From CAWIVH01 sp963839475 (lineage in GTDB: Bacteria > Acidobacteriota > UBA6911), in the NCBI GenBank assembly GCA_963839475.1, contig CAWIVH010000020.1, positions 434,001 to 498,000 of the forward strand: a stretch of DNA of 64,000 bases, given 5' to 3'. Made by a program: the position numbers and the translations under genes. Below are positions 63,080 through 64,000 of the stretch, piece after piece. The notes beneath the pieces are model-generated. The model did no database searches. It was not told the origin of the DNA and saw only the letters and a list, made by a program, of their open reading frames with translations. The stretch's first letter is position 1. Each line of letters begins with the position of its first letter.

Positions 63080-64000
63080 ATGGTTGCCATTTTTGTCGTG
63101 TCGATGATCGTCGCCTTCCTTGTCGTCGACATCGCCGTTCGAATCGCTTCTGCAAAAATCCGCGAGGCCAAGGCGCGCAAAGAGCGCATGGAGGCCCTGG
63201 ATATCGGCCTGAATCTTGATTTTACGAACGAGGCCAAATCGCTGAAGCGCGTGGAGGTGCCAAATCCGCTCGCCCGAATCCTGGCAGTGGACGATGAAGC
63301 GGTTATACTCGACAGCTTTCGAAAGATACTGGTGGTTGCAGGCTATACCATCGAAACCGTGCAGAGCGGCCGCGAAGCATTGGGCCTGGTGCAGAAGAAC
63401 CGGTACGATTTTGTTTTCACCGATCTTAAGATGCCGGAAATGGACGGCCTCGATGTCGTTAAAGGGGTGAAGCATTTCAGTCCCGAAACCGACGTCATCG
63501 TCATCACCGGATTTGCCACCATCGAATCGGCGGTTGACGCCATGAAGTTCGGCGCTATGGATTACGTTCAGAAGCCCTTCACCGAGGATGAGCTGATCGA
63601 GTTCACCAAGAAGTGCCTGATCCGGAGAAAGGATCGCCAGGGGAAACAACTGAAGCCGACCTTGCACATCGCTACGATGGAACGGCCGCATGAGCGAGAA
63701 TTCATTCTGCCCGGCGGCGTGTTCGTTTCCGAAAACCACGTCTGGGCCAGCGTTACAGTGCCAGGATTGGTTAGGATCGGCCTCGACGATTTTGCCCGCA
63801 AGATGATTGGCCGCATCGATGGCGTGGATTTTCCGCCGAAGGGAGCTTCGGTGAAGAAAGGTGAACCCTTGTTTTCAATCCGTCAGGGCGAGAGGACAGC
63901 TTCATTCCTGTCGCCGGTGAGCGGCAAAATACATGCGGTGAACCTTGAGCTGCCTCAGAACCTGGGATGGCTGGGCAACCACCCCTATGACAAAGGATGG
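63080..64000 (+). CDS. Membrane-anchored response regulator with GcvH-like domain (partial)
   Basis: Open from ATG 63080 (AGGAGG 4 bases upstream) to the edge, 307 codons. An N-terminal membrane helix (about 2-22), a charged helix, a receiver (about 66-185; phospho-Asp115 in FTDLKMPE, ITGFA, QKPFT), and a GcvH-like domain from about 208 (GVFVSENHVWASVTVPGLVRIGLDDFARKMIG, GASVKKGEPLFSIRQGE, LSPVSGKIHAVN). The lipoyl-Lys place is Glu/Arg. A receiver fixed to the membrane is rare; here it could contact the NrfD-like complex. The 3' end is outside the window. Confidence 0.88.
   Translation, partial: MVAIFVVSMIVAFLVVDIAVRIASAKIREAKARKERMEALDIGLNLDFTNEAKSLKRVEVPNPLARILAVDDEAVILDSFRKILVVAGYTIETVQSGREALGLVQKNRYDFVFTDLKMPEMDGLDVVKGVKHFSPETDVIVITGFATIESAVDAMKFGAMDYVQKPFTEDELIEFTKKCLIRRKDRQGKQLKPTLHIATMERPHEREFILPGGVFVSENHVWASVTVPGLVRIGLDDFARKMIGRIDGVDFPPKGASVKKGEPLFSIRQGERTASFLSPVSGKIHAVNLELPQNLGWLGNHPYDKGW

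Noticed and set aside
1..64000. CRISPR arrays, rRNA genes, phage structural genes
   Set aside because: No regularly spaced repeats, no rRNA sequence and no capsid, tail or terminase-like product were seen.

Overview
The window reads as a chromosomal piece of an Acidobacteriota bacterium. The main evidence is a 1096-residue TonB-dependent receptor of the Oar-like type (carboxypeptidase-regulatory domain, then ELPLNGRNF at the plug), secreted proteins of types frequent in that phylum, a DUF1844 protein, an RNase G with a long insertion in its S1 domain, and many two-component genes. The phylum call is inference from gene content; there is no rRNA in the window.

Layout. 1-5.3 kb: a membrane histidine kinase running off the left edge, then the TonB receptor behind a textbook sigma-54 promoter. 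5.7-8.7 kb: a Tat-type metallophosphoesterase and a decayed mobile element (HTH protein, doubly broken tyrosine recombinase) beside tRNA-Ser(GCU). 9-20 kb: housekeeping genes gltX-pdxJ-rsmI, gatC-gatA, DUF1844-ribF, mazG and rng. 20.6-28.1 kb: the cell-shape operon mreBCD-mrdA-rodA, with a PpiD-like foldase divergent from it. 28.2-41.8 kb: mixed genes, including a PAS-HisKA protein with no ATPase domain, a cytidylate-kinase-like protein, a nucleotidyltransferase/GHMP-kinase fusion, an M14 peptidase, a TPR-glycosyltransferase and a frameshifted CocE/NonD hydrolase.

42.1-49.1 kb: an operon of a response regulator with two Lrp/AsnC-like sensor modules, NuoE-like and NuoF-like subunits, and a 1222-residue Fer2/GltD/ferredoxin/NuoG-like protein. 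The subunit set matches the Stn type of electron-bifurcating transhydrogenase, and the molybdopterin-type domain appears to have lost its metal-ligand residue. A 253-bp element with 27-bp terminal inverted repeats follows (MITE-like). 49.6-57.1 kb: an NtrB/NtrC-type pair, an ABC-F ATPase, a patatin phospholipase and a secreted protein of unknown function.

57.7-64 kb holds the most unusual locus: a four-cluster ferredoxin subunit, an NrfD/HybB membrane subunit, a stand-alone GcvH-like protein, a histidine kinase with c-type heme motifs in its periplasmic sensor, and two response regulators that each carry a GcvH-like output domain. None of the three GcvH-like domains keeps the lipoyl-accepting lysine. 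The cluster looks like a membrane redox module coupled to a heme-sensing phosphorelay, and it continues past the right edge.
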